From Bacteroidota bacterium (GTDB lineage Bacteria; Bacteroidota; Bacteroidia; Cytophagales; Cyclobacteriaceae), in NCBI GenBank assembly GCA_016866235.1, contig VGMW01000001.1, forward strand, positions 372,001 to 436,000: a stretch of DNA of 64,000 nt, given 5' to 3'. This document shows, in pieces, positions 61,763 through 64,000 of this stretch; the first letter of the stretch is position 1; every line of letters starts with the position of its first letter. The notes under the pieces are model-generated. The model was not told where the DNA came from and made no database searches. It was given only the letters and a program-made list of their open reading frames with translations. The position numbers were made by a program, and so were the translations under genes.

Positions 61763-62707
61763 TCAGCTTACTTTTAAGGTCTTTTTACCCTGACCCTGGT
61801 CTTGGGTGTTGACGAATTTTACGTTCGTTCTTTTTGCATTTTTTTCAAACAAGTGGAAGATGATTCCATCTTTCAGTCCAACTTCCGGCACAATCATATT
61901 TTTAGAACCAGCCCACTCCATCGCACGGATGTAAATATTACTTGCCGGCACGATAACGTCTGCCCGGTCAGGGTTCATTTGCAGCTGGTAGATCCTCTGA
62001 TTCATATTGAGTTTGGAAACTTTTTCCCTGATCTTCTTTATCATGGAAAGCGGCAGATGCTCACCTCTTTCCAGACCAGCCAACTCATATATTTTTGAAA
62101 TATTGCCACCGGTACCAACCGAAATTATTTCACCAAGCGACTGAACAACATTTTCATGCAACCATAGTTCCATCTTTTTCCAGATTTCCGGTGAGTCATT
62201 TTTTTCCAGAACCCGAACCGATCCGATTTTAAAAGATTGAGAGCTGGTCTTTTTTCCTTTATGGTAAATGTTAAACTCCGAACTACCGCCTCCTACATCA
62301 ATGTGCAAATAGGTTTTGTCCAACGATAAGTATGAAAAAATGGCCTTGTTGATTAGTTCTGCTTCTTTTTGGCCATTGATAATGTGGATGGTTACGCCGA
62401 CTTCCTTTTTAACCCTCTTGACCAACTCTTTACCATTTTCAGATTCACGCATGGCAGAAGTTGCGCAAAACATAAAGTCATCGGCTTCGTAAAGGTCAAG
62501 CAGGTATTTGTAAGTCATCATCAACTTGATAAACCTATTGGCACTTGTCTTGGTGATCTTTCCACCGGTGAATACATCGTGACCCAATCGAAGCGGGAAG
62601 CGGATGTACTCCATTTTTTTGAAGAGTACTTGGGTGCCGTTGTCCAGAACCGAGGAGATTTGAAATCGTATGGCGTTGGATCCGATGTCTACTGCTGCGA
62701 GCTTCAA
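61763..62707 (-). CDS. Ppx/GppA phosphatase (exopolyphosphatase-type)
   Basis: 314 residues. Actin-like ATPase fold: LAAVDIGSNAIRFQISSV (phosphate loop), CATSAMRESENGKELV, IDVGGGSSEFNIYHKG, and VGTGGNISKI. It covers only the N-terminal Ppx/GppA domains without the HD-type C-terminal half of longer enzymes. It would hydrolyse polyphosphate or pppGpp. Stands alone between mscL and the SAM riboswitch. Confidence 0.92.
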   Translation of the reverse strand: MKLAAVDIGSNAIRFQISSVLDNGTQVLFKKMEYIRFPLRLGHDVFTGGKITKTSANRFIKLMMTYKYLLDLYEADDFMFCATSAMRESENGKELVKRVKKEVGVTIHIINGQKEAELINKAIFSYLSLDKTYLHIDVGGGSSEFNIYHKGKKTSSQSFKIGSVRVLEKNDSPEIWKKMELWLHENVVQSLGEIISVGTGGNISKIYELAGLERGEHLPLSMIKKIREKVSKLNMNQRIYQLQMNPDRADVIVPASNIYIRAMEWAGSKNMIVPEVGLKDGIIFHLFEKNAKRTNVKFVNTQDQGQGKKTLKVS

Positions 62708-62781
62708 TTGATCGATTTAAGCCTCGAATTTAACAGAACAGCCATTTTTTAGTAAGCATATAAATCATTTTCTTTGCATCG

Positions 62782-62939
62782 CTTATTCAGAAAGACCGAG
62801 GGATTGGGCCCTGTGACGTCTTGGCATCCTGCCGACCAGATCAACGTCGGATGTTGTGCCAAAACCCTTCCGAAGATTCGGAATAATAAGCGCCTCCAGA
62901 ACTTGGGCTCTTTCTGAAAGCATTTAACAAGGAAAGAGC
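62782..62939 (+). promoter_or_regulatory. SAM-I riboswitch with RBS-sequestering hairpin
   Basis: Aptamer at 62782-62890: P1 CTTATT (62782-62787) with AATAAG (62885-62890), and the SAM-I core GAGGGATTGGGCCC, GTGACGTC, GGCATCC. Downstream, GCTCTTTC (62907-62914) pairs with GAAAGAGC (62932-62939), burying the AGGAAAG ribosome site just before the GTG at 62940. No T-run follows, so control appears translational: SAM would repress methionine synthase. Confidence 0.85.
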
Positions 62940-63938
62940 GTGGACATTCAACAGTTATTAAGCGAGAGAATCCTCATCATCGATGGTGCCATGGGTACCA
63001 TGATTCAGCGGCATAAGCCGGAGGAATCCGATTTCAGAGGCGAAAGGTTTGCAAATCATAGCCATCCCTTAAAAGGCAACAATGACCTGCTAACCATCAC
63101 CCGTCCTGATATTATCCGGGAAATCCATCGTCAATACCTGGAGGCTGGGGCCGATATTATAGAGACCAATACTTTTAGCAGCACCTCGATTGCCCAGGCT
63201 GATTATGGTCTGGAGGCACTGGCCTATGAATTAAATTTTGAAGCGGCGAAACTAGCCAAAGAGGAGACAAGCTCCTTTACAGCCAAAGACCCGTCTAGGC
63301 CAAGGTTTGTTGCCGGCGCACTTGGTCCAACCAATAAGACTGCCTCCCTTTCACCAGATGTAAACAATCCGGGGTATCGTGCAGTGACTTTTGATGATTT
63401 GAGGATTGCCTACCGCGAACAGGTCCGTGGACTATTGGATGGTGGTGCTGATATTTTATTGGTAGAAACCATTTTTGATACCCTCAACGCTAAAGCAGCA
63501 CTCTTCGCTATTCAGGAGTTGTTAGAGGAAAGAGGAGCCACCGTACCAATCATGGTCTCCGGAACCATAACCGATGCCAGTGGTAGAACCTTATCCGGGC
63601 AAACGACGGAAGCATTTTTGATTTCTGTTTCCCATGTTCCGTTATTGAGCGTTGGTCTTAATTGTGCGCTGGGTGCGGCTCAACTTCGACCCTATTTACA
63701 GGTACTAAGTGAGAAATCTGAATTTTTCACCAGTGCCTATCCAAATGCAGGACTACCCAATGCTTTCGGTCAATATGACCAGACCCCTGATGAGATGGCC
63801 GCTCAAATTGAAGTCTTTCTGAAAGATGGATTCATCAATATGATTGGAGGATGCTGCGGAACCACTCCAGACCACATCAGGGCAATTGCTAAAGTTGCCG
63901 CTAATTATTCGCCTCGTAAACCTGTTGTTGCTGCTTAG
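62940..63938 (+). CDS. Methionine synthase, homocysteine-binding domain (homocysteine S-methyltransferase)
   Basis: 332 residues from GTG, only the N-terminal homocysteine/zinc domain of Met[41 protein letters not shown] (first zinc Cys) and [11 protein letters not shown] (Cys pair) are complete. The remaining cobalamin-dependent parts are encoded by the next gene, three bases on. Split MetH is a known arrangement in Bacteroidota rather than a broken gene. It is directly controlled by the SAM riboswitch upstream. Confidence 0.93.
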   Translation: MDIQQLLSERILIIDGAMGTMIQRHKPEESDFRGERFANHSHPLKGNNDLLTITRPDIIREIHRQYLEAGADIIETNTFSSTSIAQADYGLEALAYELNFEAAKLAKEETSSFTAKDPSRPRFVAGALGPTNKTASLSPDVNNPGYRAVTFDDLRIAYREQVRGLLDGGADILLVETIFDTLNAKAALFAIQELLEERGATVPIMVSGTITDASGRTLSGQTTEAFLISVSHVPLLSVGLNCALGAAQLRPYLQVLSEKSEFFTSAYPNAGLPNAFGQYDQTPDEMAAQIEVFLKDGFINMIGGCCGTTPDHIRAIAKVAANYSPRKPVVAA

Positions 63939-63941
63939 TCT

Positions 63942-64000
63942 ATGGAAAACAGGACATTGAAACTGAGTGGCTTGGAGGCGGTAAACATTACAGCAGCTTC
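63942..64000 (+). CDS. Methionine synthase, remaining domains (partial, 5' end only)
   Basis: Starts MENRTLKLSGLEAVNITAAS and runs off the window. The LKLSGLE start matches the linker before the folate-binding domain of MetH, so this should be the folate/cobalamin/activation half working with the preceding protein. Confidence 0.7.
   Translation, partial: MENRTLKLSGLEAVNITAA

Noticed and set aside
62940-64000. metH broken by a frameshift
   Set aside because: The first half ends cleanly after the complete zinc domain and the second half has its own ATG; split methionine synthase is usual in this group.

Overview
The window comes from a Bacteroidota genome, most likely order Cytophagales. A long secreted protein (39131-42061) ends in the CHU_C / type B sorting domain of the type IX secretion system. 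Several genes and both tRNAs are preceded by the Bacteroidota -7 promoter word TAnnTTTG. Other lineage marks are GroEL ending in GGM repeats, a fused E1 alpha/beta dehydrogenase, a DAHP synthase-chorismate mutase fusion and a methionine synthase encoded as separate polypeptides. Almost everything is core chromosomal housekeeping plus lineage-specific envelope proteins. I see no prophage, insertion sequence, CRISPR array or plasmid function.

Layout. 1-8.8 kb: tail of a sialate O-acetylesterase-like gene, a TerB-like protein, groES-groEL, a membrane/cytochrome c/leucine-rich-repeat protein, a coiled-coil membrane protein, a GMC oxidoreductase with its small partner subunit, and alanine dehydrogenase. 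9-15 kb: fused E1 dehydrogenase, a lipoprotein, a LuxE-like protein, a 37-residue lipoprotein with its own promoter, an NtrC-type regulator lacking a DNA-binding domain, and RNase P RNA. 15-24.8 kb: TamB with a DUF2279 protein, tsaD, smpB, an NlpC/P60 protein that has lost its catalytic residues, an HNH endonuclease, an orphan histidine kinase and a SET-domain protein.

24.9-29.1 kb is the regulatory highlight. A 19-residue leader peptide rich in Phe and Tyr codons lies in front of a terminator that abuts the first gene of a Phe/Tyr operon (prephenate dehydratase, aminotransferase, prephenate dehydrogenase, DAHP synthase/chorismate mutase). The parts fit ribosome-mediated attenuation. 29-39 kb: pyrR-pyrB, two tandem paralogous secreted proteins, an EVE protein, greA, a HIT protein, gpsA and a PlsB-like acyltransferase. 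39-49 kb: the T9SS substrate, a DCC-family protein, fabD, folK, sppA, a hairpin-rich gap with two unlisted small secreted-protein genes, and a TPR histidine kinase carrying an extra phosphoacceptor domain at its C-terminus. 49-57 kb: metG, pth, rplY, prs, tRNA-Gln, a GCS2-like ligase, a ComEA-like HhH protein, tRNA-Arg and an overlapping pair ending in an SRAP protein. 57-64 kb: a three-domain kinase/M23/aminotransferase fusion, an M43-like metalloprotease, mscL, a Ppx/GppA phosphatase, and a SAM riboswitch in front of the homocysteine-binding part of methionine synthase, with the next methionine synthase gene running off the end.

Promoter calls rest on matching the known Bacteroidota consensus by eye. 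Family names rest on motif recognition without database searches.
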